Numbered from the stretch's first letter, positions 44,498-57,165 are shown. The stretch: 64,000 nucleotides of DNA from Stenogyne calaminthoides (GCA_037126765.1 JBBCBC010000019.1:31084222-31148221), one strand, 5' to 3'. Translations and numbers: made by a program. The notes: a model not told the origin generated them from the sequence alone.

Positions 44498-46321
44498 GTG
44501 GAGTTGAGAAGTGGTACGAAGTATGATGGGCCGAGCATGCCTTTGGAAGATGATGAGGTAGAAAATGAGGGAGAAAAGAAAGATAAGGAGGAAGAGATTG
44601 TTGTAGAGGATACACGCGTTGAAGAAAAGAGGGTTCCGAAATGGAAGAAGGCTAAAGAATTGAAGGAGAAAAACGAGAAGGTTGAGTGTGATGGATGGGG
44701 AATTCCTAAAACCCCCATTCCACCATTTTTTTCTCAACGTTTCATGAAGAAAAAGCTTGATGATAAGTTCGCCAAATTCTTAGAAATTTTCAAGAAAGTG
44801 ACCTTGAATGTGCCTTTCTTGGAGGCAATTGAGGAAATGTCATCTTATGCAAAGTTTCTTAAAGAGTTGGTCACCAAGAGAAGGAAGGTGGAAGGTGGTG
44901 AGATGATAAGCCTAACAAGTGAGTGTAGTGTTCTACTACAAAGGAACCTCCCAAAGAAAGTCAAAGATCTCGGGAGTATCACTTTGATGTGTGAGCTAAG
45001 CAATACAGAGAAGAGGAATGCTCTATGTGACGTTGGGGCGAGCATCAATCTTATGCCAAGATCTATATACGATCGTTTGAAAATCGGTGAGCTCCAACCA
45101 ACGTCCATGATATTACAATTGGCGGATCATTCCATCACCTACACGGATGGTATTGTGGAAGATGTGCTCGTAAAAATTGATAAATTCATGTTTTCGGCGG
45201 ATTTTGTGGTGCTAGAGATGGAAGAGGACGTTGAAATTCCCTTGATCTTGGGTAGACCATTTCTAGCTACCACAAGGACAGTGGTGGACATGTATACAGG
45301 CAAGGTGACCTTGAAGCTCGATGATGAGGAGCTCGTTTTTTACTCCTACAAAGCCATGAACCATACACTTGAGAAGGAGGAGTGCAAAACGATCGATGTC
45401 TTTGAAACTAGTGTTCAAATGGAATTTGAAAAATCCTTTGACCCCTACTTTGCCAATGGATACTACAATGCACTCTTTGAGAACGATGAAAGCTCCTTTG
45501 AGGAGGATGATTGCAAAGATGTGCTTGAAGTGGATCAAGTCAATGAAGTGTGGGGAAGGAAAAAGATCCCAAACTTACCATTAAGGGAACCGGTTGAAGG
45601 AGTGGAAAAGCAAGAGGAGAAGAAAACTGGGTTAAAGCCATTACCCGAGCATCTCACATATGCCTATCTTGAGGATGGTGAAAATTTTCCGGTAATCGTT
45701 TCTTCCTTTCTCAATTCGTGTGAGTTAGACAAATTATTGGGGGTACTTCGTAAGCATAAGTCCGCAGTTGGGTGGACAATTGAGGATATCAAGGGGATTA
45801 ACCCCTCCTTATGCATGCATAGAATAAGAGTAGAGGAGGGTAGTAAACCAATTGTCCAACACCAAATAAGGGTGAACCCTATCATACAAGAGGTAATTCG
45901 GAAAGAGGTCATAAAATTTCTTGATGCGGGTATGATTTACCTAATTTCGGATAGTCCTTGGGTGTCACAACTCCACGTGGTTTCTAAAAAAGGGGGAATG
46001 ACGGTTATCAAAATCGATAATGATGAGGTGATAGCTACACGGGTATCTACGGGGTGGAGAGTGTGTGTAGACTATACGGAATTGAACAAAGCTACATGCA
46101 AAGATCACTTTTTCCTTCCCTTCATGGACCAAATGCTAGATAGGCTTGGGGGTTTCGATTTCTATTGCTTTCTTGATGGGTACTCCGGGTATAATCAAAT
46201 CATGATTGCCCCGGAGGACCAAGAAAAGACGACATTCACTTGTTCCTATGGAACGTATGCTTGGAGACGCATGTCCTTCGGGTTGTGCAAAATGCTCCGG
46301 CTATGTTCCAAAGATGCATGA
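44498..46321 (+). pseudogene. Athila-like protease and N-terminal RT
   Basis: A 607-codon open stretch opening with VELRSGTKYDGP. The protease is marked by NALCDVGASINLMP (about residue 180; Leu is more usual than Val after Asp) and IPLILGRPFLATTRT. A linker of about 130 residues is acidic. RT follows with SPWVSQLHVVSKKGG, WRVCVDYTELNKATCKDHF, FYCFLDGYSGYNQI and TFTCSYGTYAWRRMSFGLC. The frame breaks near 46290 inside RT, before the catalytic YxDD block. Confidence 0.88.
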
Positions 46322-46350
46322 TGTCGATCTTCCATGGTTAGATTAAAAAT

Positions 46351-47091
46351 GTGATGGAAGTGTTTATGGATGATATTTCTGTGTTTGGTAAATCATTTGA
46401 TAGATGTCTCTTTAACCTTGAACTCGTGCTAACAAGGTGCCAAGAGACTAACCTTGTCCTTAATTGGGAAAAATGTCATTTCATGGTTAAGGACGGGATA
46501 GTACTTGGTCACCATGTTTCTTCAAAGGGACTTCAAGTAGATCGAGCAAAAGTGGTGACAATTGAGAAACTTTCTCCACCTTCTAATGAAAAAGGCATCT
46601 GTTCCTTCTTGGGACATGCCGACTTCTATAGAAGGTTTATAAAAGATTTTTCCAAACTCTCAAAGCCCCTCTCTTATCTACTTGAAAAGGATGTCCCATT
46701 TGTATTCACTAATGATTGTCTTGAAGCTTTCTTAGCATTGAAGGGAGCACTTATAGCCTCTTCGATTTTGGTGATCCGAATTGGGAGGAACCATTCGTTC
46801 TCATGTGCGATGCTAGCGATTATGCAATGGGAGTGGTACTTGGGCAAATCCAGGAGAAGAAGTTTAGAGCTATCTATTATGCTTCGAAGACCTTCAACCC
46901 CACCCAAGCCAACTACACCACAACGGAGAAGGAACTATTGGTCGTGGTCTATGTGTTTGATAAGTTTCGCCCCTATCTTGTGGGGGAAAAACTATTGTGT
47001 ACACGGACCATGTGGTGATTCGGTACCTTATGGCAAAAAAAGATGCAAAGCCAAGGTTGATCCGATGGGTGCTTCTCCTTCAAGAGTTTGA
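46351..47091 (+). pseudogene. Athila-like RT C-terminus and start of RNase H
   Basis: Carries VMEVFMDDISVFGKSF, where the RT catalytic motif reads FMDD, and LVLNWEKCHFMVKDGIVLGH, then FLGHADFYRRFIKDFSKL, the gypsy RT tail. An in-frame TAG lies just upstream at 46339-46341. RNase H continues in another frame at 46803-47018 (LCDASDYAMGVVLGQ, YASKTFNPTQANYTTTEKE), so frameshifts near 46770 and 47010 split it. Confidence 0.85.
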
Positions 47092-48564
47092 TATAGAGAT
47101 TCGGGACAAGAAGGGGACAGAAAATGTGATAGCCGATCATCTTTCGAGGCTAGAGAGGGACCAAGACTTTGTAGAAGAAGAAACCGAGGTGAAGGAAGAA
47201 TTCCCGGATGAGAAGCTTTTGAAGTTGGAGGAGTTCTTTGAAGAAGTTGAGGAGATTTCGGTAATGAGAATTGAGGTGCAAGAGCCATGGTATGCCGACT
47301 TTGCCAAGTACTTGGCTTGTGGAAAGCTTCCCAATGAAATCCCTTCACATGCCAAAAAGAAATTTCTCAAAGATGTGAAGAGTTTCATTTGGGATGATCC
47401 GGTGTGTTACAAGAGAGGTAAAGACTCGATCATGAGAAGATGTGTTCCAAAAGAAGAGGTTGATGAGATCTTGACCCATTGTCACTCTTTGCCATGTGGA
47501 GGCCATTTCGGAGCATCGAAAATGGGAATGAAAGTTCTCCAATCGGGCTTCTTTTGGTCTACGATCTTCAAAGATAGCCAAGAGTTTGTTCAAATATGTG
47601 ATCGATGCCAAAGGATTGGGACCATCACCAAGAGATATGAAATGTCTTTGAACATATTCTTGGAGGTATAGATTTTTGACGTTTGGGGGATTGATTTCAT
47701 GGGACCGTTTCCCCCTTCATTTAGATTCATCTATATCCTTTTTGGGGTGGATTACGTGTCAAAATGGGTTGAGGTCATTCCTACCAAGCTCAATGATGCA
47801 AAAACAATGATTCAATTCCTCAAGAAGAATGTGTTCACCCGATTTGGAGTGCCAAGAGCCTTGATAAGTGATGGGGGGACCCACTCTGTCAATCGAGCAA
47901 TGGAAAAGTTGCTTGGGAAGTATGTGGTCAAGCACAAGGTCGCCACAGCATATCACCCACAAACAAATGGATTGGCGGAGGTTTCAAATCGTCAAATCAA
48001 GCACATCTTGGAAAAGACGGTGAACTCGAATCGGAAAGATTGCGCGATTCGCCTTGATGATGCCTTGTGGGCCTACCGAACAACTTACAAAACTCCATTG
48101 AACATGTCTCTGTACCAACTTGTCTTTGGTAAATCGTGCCATCTCCCGGTTGAGCTAGAGCACAAAGCCTATTGGGCCACCAAACAATTGAACATAGATG
48201 GCTATAAGGCGGGGGAGAATCGGTTGTTTCAACTCCATGAGTTAGAAGAGTTCTGTGAGAACGCCTATGAGAGCTCCCGAATTTTCAAGGAAAAGACTAA
48301 GCGTTGGCACGACCAAAGGATCAAAAAGAAGGAGTTCAAAGTTGGAGATAAGGTGCTTCTTTTCAATTCCCCCGGTTGAAACTCTTTCCCGGGAAGTTGA
48401 AATCTCGTTGGAGTGGGCCGTTTGAGATTGCAAAAGTGTTTCCAAGTGGATATATGGAGTTGAAGAATGAAAAGGGTGACCACTTCATGGTCAATGATCA
48501 CTGGGTCAAGCATTACCTTTCCACATCCCAAGTTGGGATCGTTGGTATCGATTTTCTTGAATGA
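46997..48564 (+). pseudogene. Athila-like RNase H end and integrase
   Basis: Begins in RNase H (YTDHVVIRYLM, ENVIADHLSRLE). The integrase zinc finger has HCHSLPCGGHFGASK and CDRCQRIG (HHCC). A TAG at 47669-47671 interrupts it. The catalytic core continues in frame: IDFMGPFPPS (Asp), ALISDGGTHSVNRA (Asp), YHPQTNGLAEVSNRQ (Glu), ALWAYRTTYKTP. A frameshift near 48372 precedes the tail KLKSRWSGPFEIAKVFPSG, the conserved GPF/Y module. Confidence 0.88.
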
Positions 48565-50584
48565 AGTTGAGCGACTTTAAGCTCCATCTGGCAAAGGACG
48601 TTAAATATAGTGCTCAATGGGAGGAAATCCATTTTTACCATTTTTATGTGTTCGTGTGTTCGTTTGATAGTATTTTGTATAGTGTTGTTTTTTGTAGGTG
48701 ATGGGGTCGTGTGTTCGAGGCTTGGTGGATATCAAGCTTTAAAGGAAGATGTGTACTCGAAGGGCACTTTAGGTACAAGCACTTTCCCCGAACTTAGATT
48801 TGCTTTGCAAAGTCTAAGTTTGGGGGGGGGAGGTGTGCATTTTCTTATGCATTTTTGTTGCACCGGCACACCCCCGTTTTGAGTTTTGGTGATGTTCACC
48901 GTATGGCATGTTTTTTAGCTTAAATTGTGAAAATACTTGTACATGAATTTTGCCGTGTTGGGCTCTCTTTTGTTGGTATACTTGCTTGTTGAAGTTGAAT
49001 GATGATGAGCTTAATTGTTAAGATGTTGTTAGTATAGAGCTTAATGTTTCTTGGTGCTTGGGGCAATTTCATGGTAAACTAGTCCTTTTTTCCAAACTTA
49101 GAATTGCTTAGCAATATCTAAATTTGGGGGGAGGGTAGTCATTATTTTACGTTTTATTTGCACCGGCTCACCCATTTGTCTACTTGGTGGAGGTCATTAA
49201 TTGTTGGTGGTTGACATTGTGCTATATTTCTTGATGATTGAGTGATATTATTTGCTCCTCGGATATTGGGTATTGTGATGGATGTTTTTGTATGTGATGT
49301 TGAGACATTTGCTTAGTTAATTGGTAGTGTTTGATGTGATGAGGTGGTTACTTGTTGGAGGATTGTACTACTTGATTACATGCTTTGAAATTGATAGACT
49401 AGGGATGATGTGACTATTCCCTATTGCTAAACATGAGAGACTTGGGCCATTTGAATCATTCATATCATGATTTAAGTTTCTTTCTTGAGTGGATCATTCA
49501 CAAAATGCATGCTAGAACTTGCCCCTTTGTCTTATTTGAGATCATATTTTTGGGAAGGTGTTAAAGATGATTGGAGGCCATTTTTGGTTTGATGAGTCAC
49601 TTGGCCAAATAAATTCCACCCGAATGAAGTCAATCCGTAGTAAGCCCCTTTGAGCCTTTAAGCCCATTTTTGTTGGCAAGCTACATTGATTTACCCATTT
49701 TTACCATTTCTTTCTTGAGCCCCATTTTGATCCCTATTGACTTGTAGAGCTTCATGGTTGGTAAATAATGGAAGAATAAAATGTAAATGAGTGGATTTTG
49801 AGTTGTCAATGTGAAATGGTTGAGAAAAATGGAAAAAAAGGAAAGGTTGAGCAAGAGAAAAGAAAGAAAATAAGCTTTGAAAAAGAAAAAAATGTGAAAA
49901 AGAGAAACAAGGCTAGAAAAGAGCTCTAAAAATGAAAGAAGGAACCTTGAAAAATGTAAAAAAAGGGAAGAAAACAAGGTTTCAAATGAGCTTGAAAAAG
50001 AAAAAATGGCTTCAAGAGAAAAAGAAAAGAAAGGGAAGGTGAATTGGGTACTTGTGAGCATTGAAATGAGAAAAGAAAGAGAAATGAGTGTGAGTTTGTG
50101 TTCTTAAACTTCTTGATTGATTTACCAACATTTGTTGCTCTACAAGGAATTGAGTCACTTTGTCCCAAATTTTACCCCACCTTTGTCCAAAGAGCCTACA
50201 TTACCACCTAGTGAAAGACCTCCTTGATTTGATTACCTACCAAAAGAGTTGGTGGAGAATTGAGATGAGGGGCAAGCCTATGGATGTTGCATGGAGTGAA
50301 TTGATTGAATGAGAGTAAAAACATCCCTTGAAACACGTGAGCTTTGAGTGAATTACTTCCATAAGAGAGTGGGGTTAGTGCACTTGAACTTATCTTATCT
50401 TGATCATTGCATGTTTGATTGTGGTATGAGAGTTCACTTGTGATTCCTTATTCATTTGATATGATCCTTGAAGTCCATTGCATATGTCTTGATGTCTATA
50501 CATTGCATACTTCACAATCCCCCCCCCCCTTGTTCTATTTTCTTTCGTTGCTCGGGGACGAGCAACACTTTAAGTTTGGGGGGT
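48565..50584 (+). other. Post-pol region of the Athila-like element, no envelope ORF
   Basis: About 2 kb with no ORF resembling an envelope-like gene. It contains two extra polypurine-like tracts (48818-48833 and 49121-49135), a strongly purine-rich stretch (about 49796-50090) and a C-run at 50520-50529 before the true purine tract. Confidence 0.65.
50548..50584 (+). promoter_or_regulatory. Hairpin and polypurine tract at the Athila-like 3' LTR
   Basis: TTGCTCG GGGA CGAGCAA (50548-50565) is a perfect 7-bp hairpin, followed by AAGTTTGGGGGGT, which abuts the LTR at 50585. The tract primes second-strand DNA synthesis. Confidence 0.8.
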
Positions 50585-52375
50585 TGATTGGGTGTCATAA
50601 TTTCTCGTATTTATGTGATTTTCATGCTCAATTTGATAGGAATCCATGCTTTTATTGCACTAATTTCACTCAATTTGACCTAAATGTGGAGAAAGATTGT
50701 GTTTTGCTTTTTGGGTAGGAAATAAGTGAAAATGAGCTAGAATGATTAAATAAACTGCTCTGATAAAGAAGGATGTAGGAGAAGAGAATTGAACCATGTG
50801 AAAGAGCTTGAAATGAGGGTCTCAACGCAAAAAGAACCAAGTCAATCGGAGTTCGGGAGCTCGAGTTATGGGCGAAACAAAAATATCGCGTTGTTGGTGC
50901 TACTTGACTCGAGCCAGACTGCTCGAGTCGAGCTGGCAGCTCGAGTCGATCCAATGTGCTCGGCATTTTGAGCATTTTGAGTACAGTAGGTCGGGGAAAA
51001 ATTATGACCAGCTCGACCCGAGCAACATGGCTCGAGTCGAGCTGCTGGAATAGAAAAAAAAAAAAGCACGATTATGGCCAGCTCGACCCGAGCAACCTGG
51101 CTCGAGTCGAGCTGGCCCAAAAATAGAGATGCTGCCAAAAAGCCCTAGGGACACGTGCCAATTGATTCCAAAGCATATATAAAGGCCCAACTTCATTTTT
51201 TTCATGATTCAGCAGCTGGGAGAGAGATAGAGGATAGTGCAAGTGATATTTTTGAGAGCTGCAACTAATACTTTTACATGTTTTTCAATGTTTTTTTAAT
51301 TTTGCTTCCATAGATAGCTTAGATAGTCATAGCATAACATAGATAGAGTGTTTATTTCAGTTTTGAGCAAGAAACCAAGGAGTATTGATGGATTTTGTAT
51401 GAATTTGTGTTTGAACTTCAATAGTAAGGTGTCTCTTTCTTTCTTTTGGTTTATTGTTATTTATTTTGATATGGGTTCTTTGATTTCTTGTTGTTTAGCC
51501 ATGGGTTTTGCCTTATGCACCATGGGCTAATGTTATTAGTGTTTGGAATTGTGGTGATGATTGTTTAATTGCTTTGATTATGGTTGTTTATCTCTTTTGA
51601 TGGTTATCCTTTAGATTAGGGGAATTTACTTGTTCTATTTTGGTGGTTTTGCTATTAGCTTGTGTGTTTTTGCTAGTTTATTTCAACGAGAGTTGGGTAG
51701 ACGGGTTTAGGCATATGTGTATTGGTTTAATTCACCCAAATTGGAGTCGGTTAAGTCCTATCGCAACGAGAGTTGGGTAGATACTTTAGAACCCCCCTAA
51801 TCTACATTATCTTCTTGAGTTAAAACCTTGAGTGGGTAGTGAAGAGCACATAGGAGCATCAACCTTAGTCTACAAGTGGGAACACACGGTGACGGAGTAG
51901 TTAGCTAATTAGAGGACCATATCCGTGCAATTACCCGGGTTAGCAAAGGGAGATCCACCTCTCGATCCTAGGATTTCAACCGATATCGTACCCTAGGCTT
52001 ACCAAGTACGGGAATGATATATGTTTAGCGATCACCCTTATGGAATAACCGAAAATAGGGGAAAACACCATAATTGATCTTTAGACAATCGTCTCACAAG
52101 GAAAAACACCCGAGCACATCTTCTCTCGCTAGTAAACAAAAATCGTTTGCTATTTAATTGCTTTCTCTTTGCTTGCTCGTTTATAGTTTGATCTTTGTTT
52201 TGCTTGTTGAATATTGCTTGCTTTAATTTTACCAAACATGTCACACTATAATCATGCGGCAACATATAACAATTGGGTTATATTCCACACCTAGTCCCGT
52301 GGTTTATATTTAAAACCGGGCACTTCAACGACCCTCTTATACTTGAGAGGTTAGTGTGTTGCAAAACACGTGTCA
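50585..52375 (+). repeat. 3' LTR of the Athila-like element
   Basis: 1791 bp, TGATTGGG...ACGTGTCA, followed by TATTA. It keeps the roughly 90 bp missing from the 5' copy (about 51548-51640) and the CTCGAG hairpin cluster. Confidence 0.93.
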
Positions 52376-52500
52376 TATTATTATATTTTCGTTGACAAAA
52401 TATTAGAGCGTAAACATATATTAATTCATTGTGCGAAAAAAAAACTACGAATCTAATTGCATTCCGTGTAAAAAATTTACAAACATAATATCAAACTTTT

Positions 52501-52674
52501 GACAAAGTCTCATCTGCAACTAGTGCACGGATTTAAGATCTGTGCACTCGCCTCAACCCCTACCCATATATTCATAGAACATGTCTAATATATTTAATGA
52601 GTCAAGTATTTTCTTAAATGAGTCATTCAATTACATGAGTGCATGGTGCACTTGGGTGCACAAGAGACTCACTC
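52501..52674. mobile_element. Mutator-type MITE, third clear copy, TSD CAAACTTTT
   Basis: Left end GACAAAGTCTCATCTGCA and right end inverted GAGTGAGTCTCTTGTGCA, flanked by perfect 9-bp CAAACTTTT (52492-52500 and 52675-52683). It is shorter than the other copies. Confidence 0.75.
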
Positions 52675-52760
52675 CAAACTTTTTTGTGCTCTCACAAAAG
52701 AAAAAAAAAACTTTCGGGTAAAATAAAATCCATCCCTTAATCTTAAGTAGAAAAAAAGAG

Positions 52761-53056
52761 GCACATTTGCATGAGACGGTTTCAAGCACGGTAAGAAGGA
52801 ATATAATTTGGTCATTGATGCTTTAACACTTTGAAAATAATGAGTGTTGATTTGTGTTAGGTTGTACCATATCTCATGTATGAGACCGTCTTGTATGAGT
52901 TTTTGTCATTGTGAGGGACACTTGCCTGAAACCATCTCACGGTGAGACAAGATATAAGTTAACATTGTCACTTTAACACTTTGAGATAGATGAATGTAAT
53001 TTGTGCTAAATTATACTCCGTCTCATGCATGAGACCATTTCTTATGAGTTTTTGTC
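52761..53056. mobile_element. Two head-to-tail copies of the GAGACCGTCTC MITE
   Basis: Copy A is about 52761-52908 and copy B about 52916-53056. Both run from a CATGAGACGGTTTC or CTGAAACCATCTCAC start through CTTTAACACTTTGA to a CATGAGACC...GAGTTTTTGTC end. The third copy is the one split by the Helitron at 33135-35271. Confidence 0.65.
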
Positions 53057-53831
53057 TTTGTATAATATTTCACAGAGACTTTCATGAAATCTGTTGATAT
53101 TCACTCACATGCCAAACTTCATCCTAATTTCCTAATATTTTGAGGGAAATTTTTTTGTGAAATATTTTACCCTGAAATATTAGTTCAAATGGAAAATTCA
53201 AATAGAAAGAAGTTGAAATTTTGTGGATTCTGCACAGGTCGAATAGGGTCAACTGATTTTAATTTTTTTTTGCATAAAGGCAAAACAAGAAAACTCGCTC
53301 CCAGTCTGTATTAATATAAAGACAAATATGTTTTACTATAACGACAATAATGTGTCACTACATGACGATGAAAAAAAAGATATTTTTACTAATTTAATAG
53401 TGTAATCTAGTGGTTTTAAACCTTTACTTAAGTTAATTGGTCACCGATCAAAAGGAGAAGTAGATAAAAAATAGAGGGGGAAGCAAATGAAAATAGAGAG
53501 AGTGTTATTTTGTTCATACAATAAAACATTTATGTGCGTATAATTAATAACACAATCTTCAATACCTTGCAGACAAATATGTGTATTGAAAAAATAAGTA
53601 TGTATTATTTGTTCTTATATTAACACATACATGTATTTACAGTAACACATGTTTGTTCTTATAGAAGTAAAAATCTCGAAGCGAGTTCTACTGTTTTGTC
53701 TTTGCTTGAATTTTATAAAAAAAATATGTTTGATCCAATTTAATTCGCACAGGATCCACGTTTTTTTTCCTCTGTGTTTATGCGCTTCTCCTTTTGATCC
53801 ACGGATCATGTTTCACGGATAATTCTTTATA
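53057..53831. other. Intergenic AT-rich stretch, no gene seen
   Basis: No coding support. The segment 53622-53700 (ACATACATGTATTTACAGTAACACATG) resembles 54055-54130, so an older duplication or element lies on both sides of the Stowaway-like MITE. Confidence 0.45.
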
Positions 53832-54054
53832 GTACTACATCCGTTCTAATTTTGATTGATCATTTCCTAAAATAGAAATAAAGCAATTTTCTTGACTTAA
53901 AAATATATATTTTATTTACACTACATGGTACTAAAAGGATATCCATACCCCTTCACCAATTTCACTTTACACAATTTAATACTAATAAATAACACGTTTA
54001 TTAAAACTCGTGTCATTTACAAATGACCAAACACAAACAGAACGAATGGAGTAA
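53832..54054. mobile_element. Stowaway-like MITE
   Basis: TA|GTACTACATCCGTTC at the left and inverted TTACTCCATTCGTTC|TA at the right, with TA duplications. Both arms continue into TGATCATTT / TGGTCATTT. The size of 223 bp is normal for the family. Confidence 0.6.
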
Positions 54055-54288
54055 TACATACATGTACTTACAATAATACATGTGTATTCTTATAATAACA
54101 AATATTTCAAAAAGAGCTTTATTATTCTATCCATTTTACTGAAAAATTTGTTTGACTTAATTTGACCAACATATTAATTATAATTTTTTTTTCTGAACCA
54201 TGAGCCATATTTCGTAGATTTAGCGATATCTTTAAGTAGTGACTACTCGTAATTATTGCAGGGATGTAAAAATCGGCCTAGGCGTTCG

Positions 54289-56142
54289 TGTTGGGGAATT
54301 ATTTGCCCGGATCTATTCGGGATGAATATTTAAATACAAATTTAATTCTAACAATTATTACTAGCATGAATTAATTCTATATTAATTCAAATAATAATTC
54401 AACAACAAATCATGCATATAAACAATTCACATAAATCCTACGCATTCGGAATTGCTATGGGTTTACGTGAACTAACCTCTCGGAGTGACAACCGTTGAGA
54501 AGATGGATCCCGTTCACACGAACACACCAAAAGACCTTCACAAGTATTCCCTTATCCTTGTTCAACAATCCGGTGGTAGGAACTCGCGAACAATTTAACA
54601 AAAGGGAAAAATAAAATTATGTTGCACCACCTTTGTGGATTTCTAATTTTTCCAACACATGGAATTGCACTTGGGGATAAAAAATCCATCCCCTATTTAT
54701 AAGAGGGTGATGACCGATTTTTACTAGGGGAATAGGGAGGAAAAATTTCTTTCTTGATCTCCAAGAAATCTTGAATATATATCCAATATATTTTTTTCTC
54801 CATAATTAAAATATTCCATAAAATCCCACTCTCTTATTGTTATGGTATTTTCGAAATTTTAGGATAAAGATTCCAAGATTTGGATCTTCTTGAATTTATG
54901 AGATATACTTGTATTCCAAGAATACATATCTTCCATAATATCTTTTCAAGAAAATCAAGAAAATCTTTCTTTCCTTTTATTTCTCATAATTTTCGAAAAT
55001 CTCACATAAATAACTAAGTGGGAGATTTCTTGAATTTAATGAGATAATCTTGTATTCCAAGAATACATATCCTCATTCCATAACAAAATTCAAAGAAAAT
55101 CTTTCTCCCCTTTTATTCATGTTTTTCGAATTTTTTTTTGGAAAAATAAGCAACCATAATTTATTTTATTTTAAACACATTTTTCAGTTATTGGACATTA
55201 TGTTTGGGCTACTTGAGGGGCCTTTAGGAGAATTAAGATTGGACCTTCTAATGGAATTTGAATATCTAATATTGAGCCACAATATTATTCAAGCTCATAA
55301 ATATTAATTAATCCCACTACATAATTAATATTGTACTATCCATCTTAACTCATATTACTGTTAATATGGCTCCCGGTTATTATTTCCTGTGTTTAAGATT
55401 ATCCAGCCCATTAATTAATTCAAGCCACTGAAATAGCTTTCCATTAATTAATATCTTTTGTCCTTGGTCAAGGAACGGTTTAACATTATTATCCATACCG
55501 GAAACTAATTCCACTTGCAAGATTTGGTATGATAAATCTTATGAACCTCCCAAGGGGGCAAATCGAACAAGCGTACTTGCACACGATTTTTCGTATTAAA
55601 TATTAGCAATCGCATGTGACCAATAATATTGCCCAAGATATAAAGTATTGAATCATATTGATTCTCTACACGTCATAAGTCAAAGCAATAATTACTAACC
55701 ACACACGATCATATTTAAGGGACGAAGATTAAGAAATAACGAACTACTGAGGTCTAATTCTTCCTAATTCAGTGCTGAAGAATTTATCCTCCTGTAGGTC
55801 CTATTCAGTGCATCAGTCACGCACTAGTGTAATCTCTTGGTCAAGACAAGTCAATCTGAGCCTTACACTTCAACCTTTCACGATAGATTGTTCATTTCCA
55901 TCTAGGTCGTGAACAACGTACTTTTAGTTACAAGGGACTGTTAATTTAATCTTATGTAATCTGGTATCACTAAATTAACTACAATGTAACACGTACTATT
56001 TATTGAACAGTTATGCAGTAAATATATGTAACATTCAATGATATTTAAAGCATCAATGATAAATGATTTATTTCAGTAAATAAGACAGAAATTCAGTTTG
56101 GTTATACAAAGTAAAAGCATACTTTCCAGTATAACCCCAACA
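54289..56142 (-). repeat. 3' LTR of the copia element
   Basis: 1854 bp; pairs with 61648-63503 over its full length. It is bounded by GTTCG on the left and by the purine tract on the right. Confidence 0.93.
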
Positions 56143-56154
56143 ATCTCCCACTTA
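56143..56154 (-). promoter_or_regulatory. Polypurine tract of the copia element
   Basis: AAGTGGGAGAT on the minus strand runs directly into the 3' LTR. A second AAGTGGGAGATATT occurs about 90 bp upstream in the element (near 56245). Confidence 0.7.
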
Positions 56155-56388
56155 TACTCAAAGTCTGCTTTTAAGTATACTACAACATATCTCGTGTAGT
56201 TCCTAATGCGTGACATCTAATGTCACCTACACGAACCTAATAATATCTCCCACTTATACTCAAAGCAGATTGGCAACGGTCTTGACACCCATTCCTTCCA
56301 CATATCTCTCGAATGTGTTCTGAGGCAGACCCTTTATGAATGAATCTGCTAGGTTGTCTTCTGACGCGATCTTTGCCACCTCTATATC

Positions 56389-57165
56389 TCATCTCTTAAC
56401 GATTTCTCGTATAAGATGATATTTTCTTTCAATGTGTTTGCTGGCCTTGTGGGCTCTTGGTTCCCTTGACTTTGCAACTGCTCCGACATTATCATAGTAA
56501 ACAATGATTGTGCTGGGCAAATTCAGAACTACATCCAAGTCCACTAGGAAGTTCTTGAGCCAAACCACTTCTTTCACTGCCTCGCAAGCATCTACGTATT
56601 CGGCTTCCATGGTAGAATCGGTGATGTATTTCTGCTTAACGCTTCTCCATGTCATGGCTCCTCCCCCCATGCAAAACACACTACCGGAGGTAGATTTTCT
56701 GGAATCTAAGTCTGATTGGAAATCCGAGTCCGTGTAACCAATGGGGATTAAACTATCTGACTGGTAAACTAACATTCTATCCCGAGTTCTTTTCAGATAC
56801 TTCAGAATGTTCTTAACTCCCGTCCAATGCTCTTTTCCCGGATTACTTTGATATCTCGCTACCATGCCAACGACAAAGCAGATATCCGGTCTCGTGCATA
56901 ACATTGCATACATAAGACTTCCGACAGCCGAAGCATAAGGAATGTCTTTCATGTCATCTATCTCCGTTTGTGTCTTAGGGTACATTTTCTTGGATAGATG
57001 GATTCCATGTCTGAAAGGTACGAAGCCTTTCTTGGAATCCTGCATGCAGAATCGCTTCAAGACAATGTCTATATATGAAGCTTGCGATAAGCCTATCATC
57101 ATTTTCTTGCGATCTCGAGTGATCTTGATCCCAAGGATGTGCCTGACTTCCCCTAAGTCCTTCAT
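56389..57165 (-). pseudogene. Copia RT tail and RNase H
   Basis: 258 codons: MKDLGEVRHILGIKITRD, IPYASAVGSLMYAMLCTRPD, YQSNPGKEHWTGVKNILKYL, then RNase H with GYTDSDFQSDLDSRKSTSG, STMEAEYVDACEA, YYDNVGAVAKSREPRAH and KHIERKYHLIREIV. The acidic catalytic residues are visible. This stretch is open, but the upstream RT is broken. The stop at the end is close to the usual C-terminus. Confidence 0.85.

Larger units (their letters stand above)
41021..52375 (+). mobile_element. Complete Athila-like Ty3/gypsy retrotransposon, TSD TATTA
   Basis: The 11.36-kb element lies between perfect TATTA duplications (41016-41020 and 52376-52380). It has LTRs of 1698 and 1791 bp with TG...CA ends, a GCCGTTGCCGGGGA-type primer site, and a G-rich purine tract. 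Order is gag, protease, RT, RNase H, integrase, the Ty3/gypsy order. The primer-site type, the VELRSGTKY gag-pol junction and the CDVGASINLMP protease point to Athila. Numerous stops and frameshifts make it inactive. No envelope-like ORF is visible in the 2 kb after pol. Confidence 0.93.

Noticed and set aside
48610..48882. 90-codon ORF after Athila-like pol as an envelope candidate
   Set aside because: Too short, and it runs through the hairpin and G-run. It lacks the signal, membrane span and length of envelope-like ORFs.
49681..50168. Minus-strand Phe/Ser/Leu-rich ORFs as possible membrane proteins
   Set aside because: They are the complement of a purine-rich non-coding tract, which yields TTT/CTT codons by composition alone.
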